64,000 bases of DNA from Sinomonas cellulolyticus. GTDB taxonomy: Bacteria; Actinomycetota; Actinomycetes; Actinomycetales; Micrococcaceae. The stretch's first letter is position 1. The number at the start of each line of letters is the position of its first letter. The stretch covers positions 62,001 through 126,000 of the forward strand of contig NZ_BNCM01000010.1 of the NCBI RefSeq assembly GCF_014656475.1, given 5' to 3'. Below the pieces are notes generated by a model, which searched no databases, was not told where the DNA came from, and saw nothing but the letters and a program-made list of their open reading frames with translations. The translations under genes and the position numbers were made by a program. Shown here in pieces: positions 19,125 to 27,997 of the stretch.

Positions 19125-20186
19125 GTGAGTTTGACAGTGAGCAGTGGTGAGACGTCGGCCCAACGGATCCCTCCCTTCCTGACGCTCGGCTCGCCGCGCG
19201 CGGCCTCGGAGGAGGCCATGCCCCCGGCCGCGCACCCAGCTCCCGCGGCGCAGTCCGCCGCTGCGGGGAACGCCCAGGGCACGGGTGATGCCCAGCCGTT
19301 CCTCAAGACCCTCGACGAGGGCAGCCCCATTGCCTCGCAGCTCGCCAGCGAAGCCCGCCGTCGAGAGCGGCTCCACGGCCGGATCCTCCGCAAGCCTGAG
19401 GCGACCCGCGTCTTCACGGTGTCCAACCAGAAGGGCGGCGTCGGCAAGACCACCACCACGGTGAACATCGCTGCGGCCCTCGCGTCGGCCGGGATGCAGG
19501 TCCTGGTCATCGACATCGACCCGCAGGGCAATGCCTCCACGGCACTCGGCATCGAGCACCACTCCGAGGTGGAGAGCATCTACGACGTGCTCATCAACGA
19601 CGCACCGCTCGAGGAGGTCGTGGCGCCGTGCCCCGACGTCGAGAACCTCGTGTGTGCCCCCGCCACGATCCACCTCGCGGGGGCCGAGATCGAGCTCGTC
19701 TCGCTTGTTGCCCGCGAGCAGCGGCTGCGCCGTGCAATCGACAACTACGCGGTGGCACGCAAGGAGGCGGGCCAGCCGCGCCTCGACTACATCTTCATAG
19801 ACTGCCCGCCCAGCCTCGGCCTCCTCACCGTCAACGCGTTCTGCGCGGCAAGCGAAGTGCTCATCCCGATCCAGTGCGAGTACTACGCGCTCGAGGGCCT
19901 CAGCCAGCTGCTCAAGAACATCGAGATGATCCAGAAGCACCTCAACGCCGACCTTCGGGTGTCGACGATCCTGCTGACCATGTATGACGGCCGTACGAAC
20001 CTCGCGGCCCAGGTCGCCGCCGAGGTCCGCGAGCACTTCCCCGAGCAGGTCCTCGAAGCCGTGGTGCCGCGCTCGGTGCGCATCTCCGAGGCACCCAGCT
20101 ACCAGCAGACCGTGATGACCTACGACCCGACGTCGACCGGTGCGCTGTCGTATCTCGAGGCTGCAGCGGAGATCGCCGAACGCTAG
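19125..20186 (+). CDS. parA: Chromosome-partitioning ATPase ParA
   Basis: ParA (Soj) is the Walker-type ATPase that moves the ParB-bound origin during segregation. The 353-residue product has a 90-residue disordered N-terminal extension rich in Pro/Ala. It then has the deviant Walker A KGGVGKTT with the signature lysine, switch I DIDPQGNAS, and Walker B YIFIDCPPSLG. The start is GTG 19125; GTG 19137 is an alternative. It has its own putative promoter and ends 72 bases before parB. Confidence 0.96.
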   Translation: MSLTVSSGETSAQRIPPFLTLGSPRAASEEAMPPAAHPAPAAQSAAAGNAQGTGDAQPFLKTLDEGSPIASQLASEARRRERLHGRILRKPEATRVFTVSNQKGGVGKTTTTVNIAAALASAGMQVLVIDIDPQGNASTALGIEHHSEVESIYDVLINDAPLEEVVAPCPDVENLVCAPATIHLAGAEIELVSLVAREQRLRRAIDNYAVARKEAGQPRLDYIFIDCPPSLGLLTVNAFCAASEVLIPIQCEYYALEGLSQLLKNIEMIQKHLNADLRVSTILLTMYDGRTNLAAQVAAEVREHFPEQVLEAVVPRSVRISEAPSYQQTVMTYDPTSTGALSYLEAAAEIAER

Positions 20187-20190
20187 TCTG
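20183..20190 (+). promoter_or_regulatory. parB promoter -10 in CTAGTCTG
   Basis: The octamer overlaps the parA stop codon (TAG 20184-20186) and lies about 70 bases before parB. It suggests that parB has its own transcript as well as read-through from parA. Confidence 0.45.
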
Positions 20191-20258
20191 CTGGCACGCT
20201 CGTCACCCATTCACTCGAACAGCCAGGTGCCCGGCAGCGGGCGAGGGAGGAAACCGCA

Positions 20259-21488
20259 ATGAGCGAGAAGCGCCGAGGGCTGGGCCGGGGCCTGGGGGCC
20301 CTTATTCCCAGCTCCGCCCCGGCGAACGGTGGGCCGACGACGTCGTCACGCCCCGTGGACCTCTTCTTCCCCGACTCGACCGGCCGCACTGGACCTGCCG
20401 GCGCCGAGCCCATCGCTGAGACTCCTGCCCCTGCCGAGGAACCCCGGAACCAGGGGGGTGGCACCGGGGCGGCGTCCGATGCTCGCGCGACTTCCAACGC
20501 GGGTGGCCGCCCTCCGCGAGCTGCCGAGACGGACGACGGCGTTCCCGAGACAGAGGTGCAGGCCGCGCCTGAGGGTTCGGAGGCTCGCGAGCCGAAGAAT
20601 GCTTCTTCCTCACGGGGAAAGGCCGGTTCGAGGGCCGCGAAGCACGACGGCAACGACGAGCTCGATCTTGTCGAGGTCCCTGGCGCCCAGTTCGCTGAAC
20701 TTCCACTCAAGGCCATCCACCCCAACCGCAAGCAGCCGCGTACTGTCTTCGATGAGGACGAGATGGCGGAGCTCGTGCACTCCGTGCGCGAGATCGGTAT
20801 CCTCCAGCCGATCGTAGTCCGTAAGTCAACCGAATCCGGTAGCGAAGCGTACGAACTCGTCATGGGCGAGCGGCGGTGGCGTGCGGCGCAGGGTGCTGGC
20901 CTCGATACCATCCCGGCTATCATCCGTGACACGGGCGACGACGCCCTGCTCCGCGATGCCCTTCTCGAGAACCTTCACCGCAGCCAGCTGAATCCGCTCG
21001 AAGAGGCAGCTGCCTACCAGCAGCTGCTCGAGGACTTCGGCACGACGCATGAGGAGCTGGCCGACCGTATTGGACGTTCTCGGCCCCAGGTCTCCAACAC
21101 GATTCGGCTTCTTCGTCTTCCACCGCTGGTGCAGCGGCGCGTAGCGGCCGGCGTTCTCTCTGCAGGCCACGCCCGCGCCCTTCTCTCCCTCCCGGACGAG
21201 GCATCTATCGAGCGCATGGCCCAGAAGATTGTGTCCGAGGGACTGTCCGTCCGGGCGACTGAAGAGGCCGTTGCCCTCTATCAGGAGCCGCAGGAGCCGC
21301 GTCGTTCCAGTGCCCGCAACAATGCCCGACACGAGCGCCTGGACTTCCTGGCGTCGAGCCTGGCCGATCGTCTGGACACCAACGTGAAGATCACCTTGGG
21401 TGCTCGCAAAGGGAAGGTGAGCATCGAGTTCGCCTCGGTGGAGGACCTCAACCGGATCATGACGCTGATCAGCCCTGAGGATGACTAG
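20259..21488 (+). CDS. parB: Chromosome-partitioning protein ParB
   Basis: ParB is the CTP-dependent clamp that loads at parS and spreads along DNA. The 409-residue product begins [19 protein letters not shown], the N-terminal peptide that stimulates ParA. A disordered linker of about 120 residues follows. The CTPase/ParB domain has [12 protein letters not shown] and the GERRWRA motif. The helix-turn-helix is [21 protein letters not shown], and the dimerisation domain is C-terminal. The ATG follows GGGAGG. Its cognate parS sites begin 41 bases after the stop. Confidence 0.97.
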   Translation: MSEKRRGLGRGLGALIPSSAPANGGPTTSSRPVDLFFPDSTGRTGPAGAEPIAETPAPAEEPRNQGGGTGAASDARATSNAGGRPPRAAETDDGVPETEVQAAPEGSEAREPKNASSSRGKAGSRAAKHDGNDELDLVEVPGAQFAELPLKAIHPNRKQPRTVFDEDEMAELVHSVREIGILQPIVVRKSTESGSEAYELVMGERRWRAAQGAGLDTIPAIIRDTGDDALLRDALLENLHRSQLNPLEEAAAYQQLLEDFGTTHEELADRIGRSRPQVSNTIRLLRLPPLVQRRVAAGVLSAGHARALLSLPDEASIERMAQKIVSEGLSVRATEEAVALYQEPQEPRRSSARNNARHERLDFLASSLADRLDTNVKITLGARKGKVSIEFASVEDLNRIMTLISPEDD

Positions 21489-21517
21489 ATCCACACCGCT
21501 TCACCTAGGTCTGCCCC

Positions 21518-21555
21518 GGAGCCGGCCCCGTTTCACGTGAAACGGGGCTGGCTTC
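21518..21555. other. parS site 1 inside a long palindrome
   Basis: The GTTTCACGTGAAAC core (21530-21543) sits at the centre of a 19-bp-arm palindrome with two G-T pairs. The palindrome begins 30 bases after the parB stop. It could act both as parS and as the parB terminator hairpin. Confidence 0.9.
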
Positions 21556-22396
21556 ATGTGTAGCGGCTTGCCCGAGGCGCCGGGCTTCCCTTCTTAGGTC
21601 GTGCACGGAGGGGCCCTCCATCCCGACGACGGCCGCGGTGCGCTGAATGGCAGACCCCGAGACTGCTGCGTCGTGACACGCCTCGCGCACAGGTCCAGAA
21701 GCGGCGGCCTCCGCTATTGAGATTGCACAGTCGGCCCCCACCGCCGCCGACACACTCGGACAACTCCGCGTGAATCTACCGACGGTGGATCTGCCTAAGA
21801 CACCGAAGATTGTGCGTCGTAGATCGAGGAACAAGCTCTAGAGATAGAAATGCGGCCGGTCACGTCGACGATATTGGTGGACCGACGGTCGTGCCAAAGG
21901 CGGAGGGTGGGCGAAAGAGGGGTCGCGCTGTCCCGTCGGTACACCGGCGCAGGCCGCCGAGGTTCCCCGAATGCAGAAAAGACGTTGGGAACCCAAACCC
22001 GCATCGATAGTCACTTCGGTGCATCGGGAGCGCGCCACCACATAGGGTATGAGCTTGCGCTGTAGGCTCAAGCCGGCCGGACCACGACCATTGTCGGTTG
22101 CTACCCACTTTGCAGCGTGCCCGTCTGTTGATCCGAGGCAAGTCCAGTCGGCTGAGGGGCAGAGGATGATGTCGGCGCTAACCCGCGAGTTTTCGCGCTC
22201 CTCCTGGCTTTGAAAGGAACTAGAGCGACCTGCGAAGGTCGCAGCGAGTCGTAGGCGGCGCTCATAGCAACATGACTGCTCTGGGCAGCGAGGGTTCAGG
22301 TGATTGTCACTATAGGGGGACTCTGGGGTGCAGCGCTGTCGCTGCTATGGAGCCGAGCCGCGAGTGGAAGCATGCGGGCTGGAGAGTTGAGCGTCG

Positions 22397-22412
22397 CGTT
22401 TCACGTGAAACC
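22397..22412. other. parS site 2
   Basis: CGTTTCACGTGAAACC contains the complete 14-base palindromic ParB core; the outermost bases differ from TGTTTCACGTGAAACA. Confidence 0.9.
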
Positions 22413-23237
22413 TGGCTGCGCTGACGCGGTTCCAGCAGTCATACACCTTCGCGCCTGTTCCCCGCGGTATCTCCGGTTCACGGTTCCGCGGCCGCTTCAA
22501 GCGATATGTGTGGGCCTCCTTGTGCACAATGTCGGGCGAATCTTCAGTTGCCGTCACACCCTCCTGGGCTGGGGAGGATGACAAAGGCTTGGTTGTACCT
22601 AGGCGAAAAGGCGGGGTGTGCATGGGCGATGAGTGAAGACGCGTTTTACGAACCCAGATGAGAGGGTGGAGCGTGGGTTGGACCCAGGTGCTGCCGCCCA
22701 TTCGGAGCTAACGTGCCTATTGCGGGCAGCGGTCACTGCAGAGGGAACGCTCCCGCGCCACAGGTAGCGGCAGCGGGCCGACACGTGCGTCGAAGCAGGC
22801 CGTGGCGGCACGCGTTCCGATTGAAGGGTCGGGCTATGGTCCGATTGCCCGGCGGCCTGACTGCGTCCGATACATTGTCGCGATGTCGACGTGGGGCGAG
22901 GGCATGGGGGACGACCCTGACATGGATTATGGAAGCAAGACCGATGTGAGTGCGAGAGACTTCGGTGCGTCGAGGCCGACACTGTACGTCGGAACGTCGT
23001 GAGTCGCGAATGCAGGTGGTCGCTGGGAACTGCGGGTCCACTGGAGTCCTTGTCCGCGCGACTAGATGGCAAAGCCTCAAGCCACAAGACCGAATCTCCA
23101 GCTGCGCAATCCTTTCGGCCAAGTTATTGGGGCCTTTGCGGGCGATGGGACGATCGCGCGGCCATCTTTAGCGAGCATTCAGCCGATCTAATGGGGCCCA
23201 GGAGAAGTCCGACCCGCGCTGTTGGCGCGGAAGGTTC

Positions 23238-23253
23238 TGTTTCACGTGAAACG
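23238..23253. other. parS site 3
   Basis: TGTTTCACGTGAAACG matches the 16-base parS consensus except at the last base. Confidence 0.92.
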
Positions 23254-23925
23254 GTGGACGCTGGACAGCACACCTTTGAGCCCCGCAGCTGCCGTGGTGA
23301 AGCGTGGCGCGGCGGTGGCGAGCCAGGGCGGCGGTAGCGAAGAACCTGAAGGCGCGGGACCGATGCTCCCCAAGAGTCTGCGGGCCAGCTACTGCGCCGG
23401 CTATTCACTCTTCCGCTATGTACACGCGGCCTCGAAGCGTGCAAAACAGGCCAAGAGCAGTCTGGCACCGGACCGACGCTCGTTGCTGCCGCCGATGACG
23501 TTCTCCTGTACGCGCGCACCAGACCCTCGTCTCGAGTGAGGGAAGCACGTGCGCCCCCGGCCAGCGTCTCTCGCTAACGGCCAGATGCAGACGCAGTCCG
23601 CCGGGGCCGCGTCGCTAGATGCGAGGGGTTCGATGATCGGGGCCGGCTCGGGATCGAGCAAAAGGCTCTTCGTTTATTTGGGACAGAGGGGCCGTTCAGA
23701 CCCCCGGCCGCGCGCTTTTCAGCGTCTGTCTGCGCGCGTTTGACACGCCTGTGGCTTTGACTCTCAGCGGTCTATCGGCCTTGCTCCGCCCTTGTGGGAG
23801 GAAGACGTGGGCATCGGAATCGCTCACCGCGTGGGGGTACACAGCCGTCAATCGTATGGTCGCAATGGACCGGAAGATTGGGCGCCTGGGCTGACTGCTG
23901 CTCGGGGACTGAGAGGCAGTCAGCC

Positions 23926-23970
23926 TGTGGACGGCCTGTGGATAACGGGTGTGGATAGCTCTGTGGGAAA
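23926..23970. other. DnaA-box array A
   Basis: Four boxes in the same orientation start at 23926 (TGTGGACGG), 23937 (TGTGGATAA, perfect), 23950 (TGTGGATAG) and 23962 (TGTGGGAAA). The spacings of 11, 13 and 12 bases are close to one DNA turn. The array lies at the midpoint of the parS-containing block. Confidence 0.7.
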
Positions 23971-24338
23971 GTGCCATCCGAGCCCCGATCAGTGCGTCGA
24001 TTCCGCGCTCAATCTAAGTGCCAGCGCACACTTACGGCTGGAAGACCCTTCGCGGACCGCAGGAGGCGTCCGGACGTTTGGTCTACATCGATCCGCTCCC
24101 TTGCACTTCTCGCTTGTCGGGCTTCTTGATCTGGCTGGTTCGGGCACATAGATCGACTATTTGCGGTTTCCTCCCGGTCAGCAGATACGGGTCTGAGGCC
24201 GGTTTCTGACCGTCGCGTCGGTGGTTTCGCTCCCATCCCATGCGGGGTGGCGCGCTCAGCCGCGGTGACTAATGACGCGCCGGCGAACGATGCTGTTTTC
24301 TGAGCGGTCGGCCTTCTGTGCCTAGAACGACGGTGGCC

Positions 24339-24393
24339 TGTGGATATCCAGTGCTCAGCTGTGGATACAAGCTGTGGATAGCTGTGTGGAAAA
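24339..24393. other. DnaA-box array B
   Basis: Four boxes in the same orientation as array A start at 24339 (TGTGGATAT), 24360 (TGTGGATAC), 24373 (TGTGGATAG) and 24385 (TGTGGAAAA). Each is one mismatch from TGTGGATAA, and the spacings are 21, 13 and 12 bases. Confidence 0.7.
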
Positions 24394-25114
24394 TCAGGGC
24401 TGAGTCGGTTCGTCGGATCGCGGTCGCTGGGGTGGGAGCGATGGCCCGCCCCGCCATCCTCCGCACCTTAGGCCACATCCGACACGATGCGGCCCAGCTG
24501 GTTCGACGCACTGGTTCGCCTTTCACTCCTTCGTCGGGCGTGATGGTGTTCTCTGGCGCCTGGGTGTCTTCCCTTGGGGCTTTGATGCCATGGGTAGCGA
24601 CTTCACCTCCGGTGCCGTGAGGACGGATGAGGGGCGCTCTTGGGCACGTCCATAGTTCGTATCAAACGCGACGGCGATAGCGCCCCAATGTTCAGTGCCT
24701 TCGCGTACGCCATCCATGGGATAGCTATCGCGGCAGCTACCGTGCCGATGCCTGCTGGCCCTAGACAGAGGGGCGGACGTGACCCGAGGACTGTGAGTAG
24801 CGGCCCAGCCGCGAAGCCGGCATTCGCGATAGAGGGTGCTGTCTAGGAGTGGCTGGAACTTGCATGGCGCTGGCCTTCGTGGGCAGGGATCATTTGCGGC
24901 GCACACAAGGACTAAGTCGCCCCAGGCGTGCTCGGTAGAGCAAGTGGTAAGCCGGAGCGCATGACCGCCGATCCCGGACCACGGCATTGCTTCGCACCTA
25001 TCCGACCGATCGATCTCCGCTGGGCGACGCGGCTGCGTCGACGGGCAAAGTGTTGGTGGGACAATGGGTCGACATGGCTGATCAGAGTAGCGATGCTTGT
25101 TGACTGGCGTTGCC

Positions 25115-25130
25115 TGTTTCACGTGAAACA
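25115..25130. other. parS site 4
   Basis: TGTTTCACGTGAAACA is a perfect 16-base parS. Confidence 0.95.
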
Positions 25131-25200
25131 CTAGCCAGGATCTTGCGGGAAGAGCCACACAATGAGTGGGCGACTAGCGGCGGAGCTGGATTGGTGCTTC

Positions 25201-25216
25201 TGTTTCACGTGAAACA
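25201..25216. other. parS site 5
   Basis: This is a second perfect TGTTTCACGTGAAACA, only 86 bases from site 4. Confidence 0.95.
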
Positions 25217-26371
25217 CGCCAAAGGCAGGCGAAAGCTGTGGCGAAGGACGGCCATTGCTATTCCGAGGAGAGGGGGTTGACGCAATCGTGTGACCGTCCC
25301 GCAGCAGCCATTGTCGGCAGAGCATCGTAGCCGGTTCGGGCTGCGCCTTAGTCGGTCTGGGTAAGCTAACGGGTCTCCCTGGTACAGCACTCCGCGCCAG
25401 ACCGTATGACCTATCGGTCACGCGCTTCTGTCCCTGCCCAATTCTCTACAACGGATGAACGCCGGTCGCCCCCCACGGCCACCTTTTGACGATATCCATC
25501 TAGGCCCGTGGCCCGCGGCGCTGCCAAAGCACTTACCCGTCGCGGGGCAACCCTGGCCCCTGGGAGGAAGCTGCGTGCGCGTTGCCGTAATCGAATTCCC
25601 AGACCCTCGGCGTGCTGGTCTGCACATTCAATGGCGTCGACCCCGTAGGGGCGCCCTCTCGTGTACTCGACGGTGAGTCGAACACACGCAAGTGAAACCT
25701 GTTGGCGAGCGGTTCTGCCTAGGCAAGACACTGCAATAGAGATGCTGCAACGCGGGTAAAGCAGCACGCTGTGCTGGGCGGGCGGTGTGGAGCAGGCGGT
25801 GCTGAGCCGGCGGTGAACAGTTGGAGACCGATCTGACCGGGTGGCGCAAAGACCACGAGAAATTCGGGATTCGCACCATGGACAATCATCTGGTGGATGT
25901 GCGCGAACTGGGGCAGCGCAGGCCAGTGTGCGCGGACCGCCGGCCAACGGGCAGGCGAAATGTCTTCTAGGTGCACCCTTCAATGCGAACGGGTGGAAGC
26001 TTCGTCGCGAAGCGCAGGAGGAGACAATGCAGAGAAGAACTCACCGCGAGGTTGATCGTGCCATCTCTGATGCTGAGGGTCATGAGGGTATAGGGGGAGC
26101 CGTTGGGGGTGCACAGGGGCTGTGAGGGGAGCCTGGTTTGACGGAGTGAGCCTAGGGCGACGACATCGCCTACCCCGAATGGCATGCGCACATTCCGGTT
26201 CACCGATCGAGCTACCCTGAAGAGTTGCACGCGCGGGTAGCCCCACAGTCGCTGCCTGAGTTGATCTTCCGCTGGTTTCTCGACCGCGATGCCAGGGCCG
26301 GTCTCCGAAATTCATGGGGTGCGCTCGACGGTCGACAGGATGGACTCGTCCTGCCGCCGACAGGAGCGCGA

Positions 26372-26387
26372 CGTTTCACGTGAAACG
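26372..26387. other. parS site 6
   Basis: CGTTTCACGTGAAACG has the full 14-base core. It lies next to the trxA terminator. Confidence 0.9.
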
Positions 26388-26407
26388 CAAGGCGACGAGC
26401 GCAAAGA

Positions 26408-26442
26408 AGGAGGGAGGGACGACCTAGTCGTCCATCCCTCCT
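26408..26442 (-). terminator. trxA terminator
   Basis: A 16-bp stem with one mismatch (26408-26423 with 26427-26442) and a three-base loop lies 22 bases downstream of trxA on the minus strand. Confidence 0.75.
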
Positions 26443-26463
26443 GAGCCTCTTGGCCGAGCCAGA

Positions 26464-26793
26464 CTACTTCGCGAGGACTTCGTTCCACTCCTTCTCGAAG
26501 TACTGCTTCGGGCGAGCACCGATGACCGTACCGGTGACCTTGCCCTTCTCGAAGAGGTAGACAGCAGGAATCGACGTGATGCCGTACTCGGCAGCGATGT
26601 TCGGGTTGTTGTCGACGTCAACCTTCACGACATCAACCTTGTCCGCATACTCGACGGAGATGTCATCGAGGATAGGGCCGAGCTTCCGGCACGGTCCGCA
26701 CCACTCAGCCCAGAAGTCGACGATGACGGGCTTCTCGGACATGATCACCTGATCGGTGAAGTCCGCGTCCGTGACATTCTTTGCGTTGCTCAT
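26464..26793 (-). CDS. trxA: Thioredoxin
   Basis: This 109-residue cytoplasmic thiol-disulfide reductant has the canonical active site WCGPC (Cys32 and Cys35) and the cis-proline loop TSIPAV. Its length is normal for thioredoxin 1. It lies 28 bases downstream of trxB and is probably co-transcribed with it. The pair forms the NADPH-thioredoxin system that reduces ribonucleotide reductase and peroxiredoxins. Confidence 0.97.
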   Translation of the reverse strand: MSNAKNVTDADFTDQVIMSEKPVIVDFWAEWCGPCRKLGPILDDISVEYADKVDVVKVDVDNNPNIAAEYGITSIPAVYLFEKGKVTGTVIGARPKQYFEKEWNEVLAK

Positions 26794-26821
26794 CTTCTGC
26801 GATCCGTTCTCTCGGAGGTGA

Positions 26822-27796
26822 TTATGCCTGGCTGGTCAGTGCACGGGCCTCAATGTCAGCAAGATAGTGCTCAACATCGAGGGCCGCGACACAACCGGAA
26901 CCGGCTGCTGTAATGGCCTGACGGTAGGTGGGATCGACGACGTCGCCCGCCGCGAAGACGCCTGGGAGGCTAGTCTTCGAGGACCGGCCTTCAACCGCGA
27001 TCGTTCCTTCCGAAGTGAGCTCGAGGACATCCTTGACGAGCTGCGTGCGGGGGTCGTTGCCGATGGCCACGAAGATGCCCGTCACGGGGATCTCGGACTC
27101 CGTGCCGTCCACCGTGTTCCGCAGGCGAAGGGCGGTCACCTTGTCGCCGCCGACGACGTCGGCAACTTCAGAGTTCCACGCGAACTTGATCTTCTCGTGG
27201 TTGAGGGCGCGGTCGGCCATGATCTTCGAAGCGCGCAGGCTGTCCCGGCGGTGGACCACGGTGACGGACCGTGCGAACTTCGTGAGGAAGAGGGCCTCTT
27301 CCATGGCGGAGTCGCCGCCGCCGACAACGGCGATGTCCTGGTCCTTGAAGAAGAAGCCGTCGCACGTCGCACACCAGCTCACACCATGACCGGACAGGCG
27401 CTTCTCGTTCGGCAGGCCGAGCTCGCGATAGGCGGACCCAGTCGAGATGATGACTGCGTGCGCCCGGTAGGAGGTCCCGTTCGTCAGCGTGACCGTCTTG
27501 ATCTCTCCGGCCAGATCGACGGACTCGACGTCCTCGTACTCGATTTGTGCGCCGAACTTCGAGGCCTGCTGCTCGAGCTTGTCCATCAGCTCAGGGCCTT
27601 GGACCCCCTCCGGGAATCCGGGGAAGTTCTCGACCTCGGTGGTGTTCATCAATTCACCGCCGGCGGTGACCGATCCGGCGAAAATCAACGGATTAAGGTT
27701 GGCGCGCGCGGTGTAAATGCCTGCGGTGTACCCCGCGGGTCCAGAACCGACGATGATGACGTCGCGGACGTCGGCGGCGGTCTCAGCGGTGCTCAC
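26822..27796 (-). CDS. trxB: Thioredoxin-disulfide reductase
   Basis: TrxB is the FAD/NADPH enzyme that reduces thioredoxin. The 324-residue product has the FAD motif [10 protein letters not shown] near the N-terminus, the redox-active CATC in [11 protein letters not shown], and the NADPH motif [13 protein letters not shown]. The FAD-closing motif is [10 protein letters not shown]. The GTG start at 27796 follows AAGGAAGAGG. It heads the trxB-trxA unit. Confidence 0.97.
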   Translation of the reverse strand: MSTAETAADVRDVIIVGSGPAGYTAGIYTARANLNPLIFAGSVTAGGELMNTTEVENFPGFPEGVQGPELMDKLEQQASKFGAQIEYEDVESVDLAGEIKTVTLTNGTSYRAHAVIISTGSAYRELGLPNEKRLSGHGVSWCATCDGFFFKDQDIAVVGGGDSAMEEALFLTKFARSVTVVHRRDSLRASKIMADRALNHEKIKFAWNSEVADVVGGDKVTALRLRNTVDGTESEIPVTGIFVAIGNDPRTQLVKDVLELTSEGTIAVEGRSSKTSLPGVFAAGDVVDPTYRQAITAAGSGCVAALDVEHYLADIEARALTSQA

Positions 27797-27942
27797 GGGA
27801 TGCGTACCTCTTCCTTGGCGGTCAACGTGTGGTTGTCAGCAGCCACAACGTACCGGTTGTTGCCGATATTCCGCGCAGCTGTACCTCCTAGGGTACCGAA
27901 GAGGGCGGCACGGCTCGGAGGATTCCATCGCCCACGAGAAAA

Positions 27943-27982
27943 GCGGCAGGGGCCACGGAACGGAGTCCGTGGCCCCTGCCGC
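27943..27982 (-). terminator. Terminator of the pseudokinase-like gene
   Basis: A perfect 17-bp stem (27943-27959 with 27966-27982) and a six-base loop lie 15 bases after the stop at 27998 on the minus strand. It separates this gene from trxB. Confidence 0.85.
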
Positions 27983-27997
27983 GGGCAGCGTCGCCCT

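Larger units (their letters stand above)
21489..26407. other. Gene-free 4.9-kb block with parS and DnaA-box arrays
   Basis: I see no convincing gene on either strand between the convergent ends of parB and trxA. Open frames up to about 210 codons exist, but their translations are rich in Arg/Ser/Pro/Cys. They lack recognisable motifs and lack ribosome binding sites. Hand counts on single lines give 36-40 G+C of 60, against 45 of 60 in a parA line, so base composition is less GC-rich. The block contains six parS sites and eight DnaA-box-like sequences, listed separately. Because both flanking genes end here, no promoters are needed, which favours a structural role in segregation or initiation. 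Confidence 0.8.

Noticed and set aside
22201..22260. Possible RNA gene around the hairpin GCGACC-TGCGAA-GGTCGC
   Set aside because: A 6-bp hairpin alone does not support a tRNA or other known RNA; no promoter or terminator was seen.
22599..23087. 162-codon minus-strand open frame in the parS block
   Set aside because: Low-complexity Ser/Arg/His/Pro translation, no start signal and no motif; treated as chance.
23926..24393. CRISPR array reading of the repeated TGTGGATA motifs
   Set aside because: The repeats are only nine bases, match DnaA boxes, and no regular spacers or cas genes are present.
24523..25158. 211-codon minus-strand open frame in the parS block
   Set aside because: Its start region reads through parS (FHVKQ), the composition is Arg/Ser/Pro/Cys-heavy and there is no ribosome site or recognisable domain.
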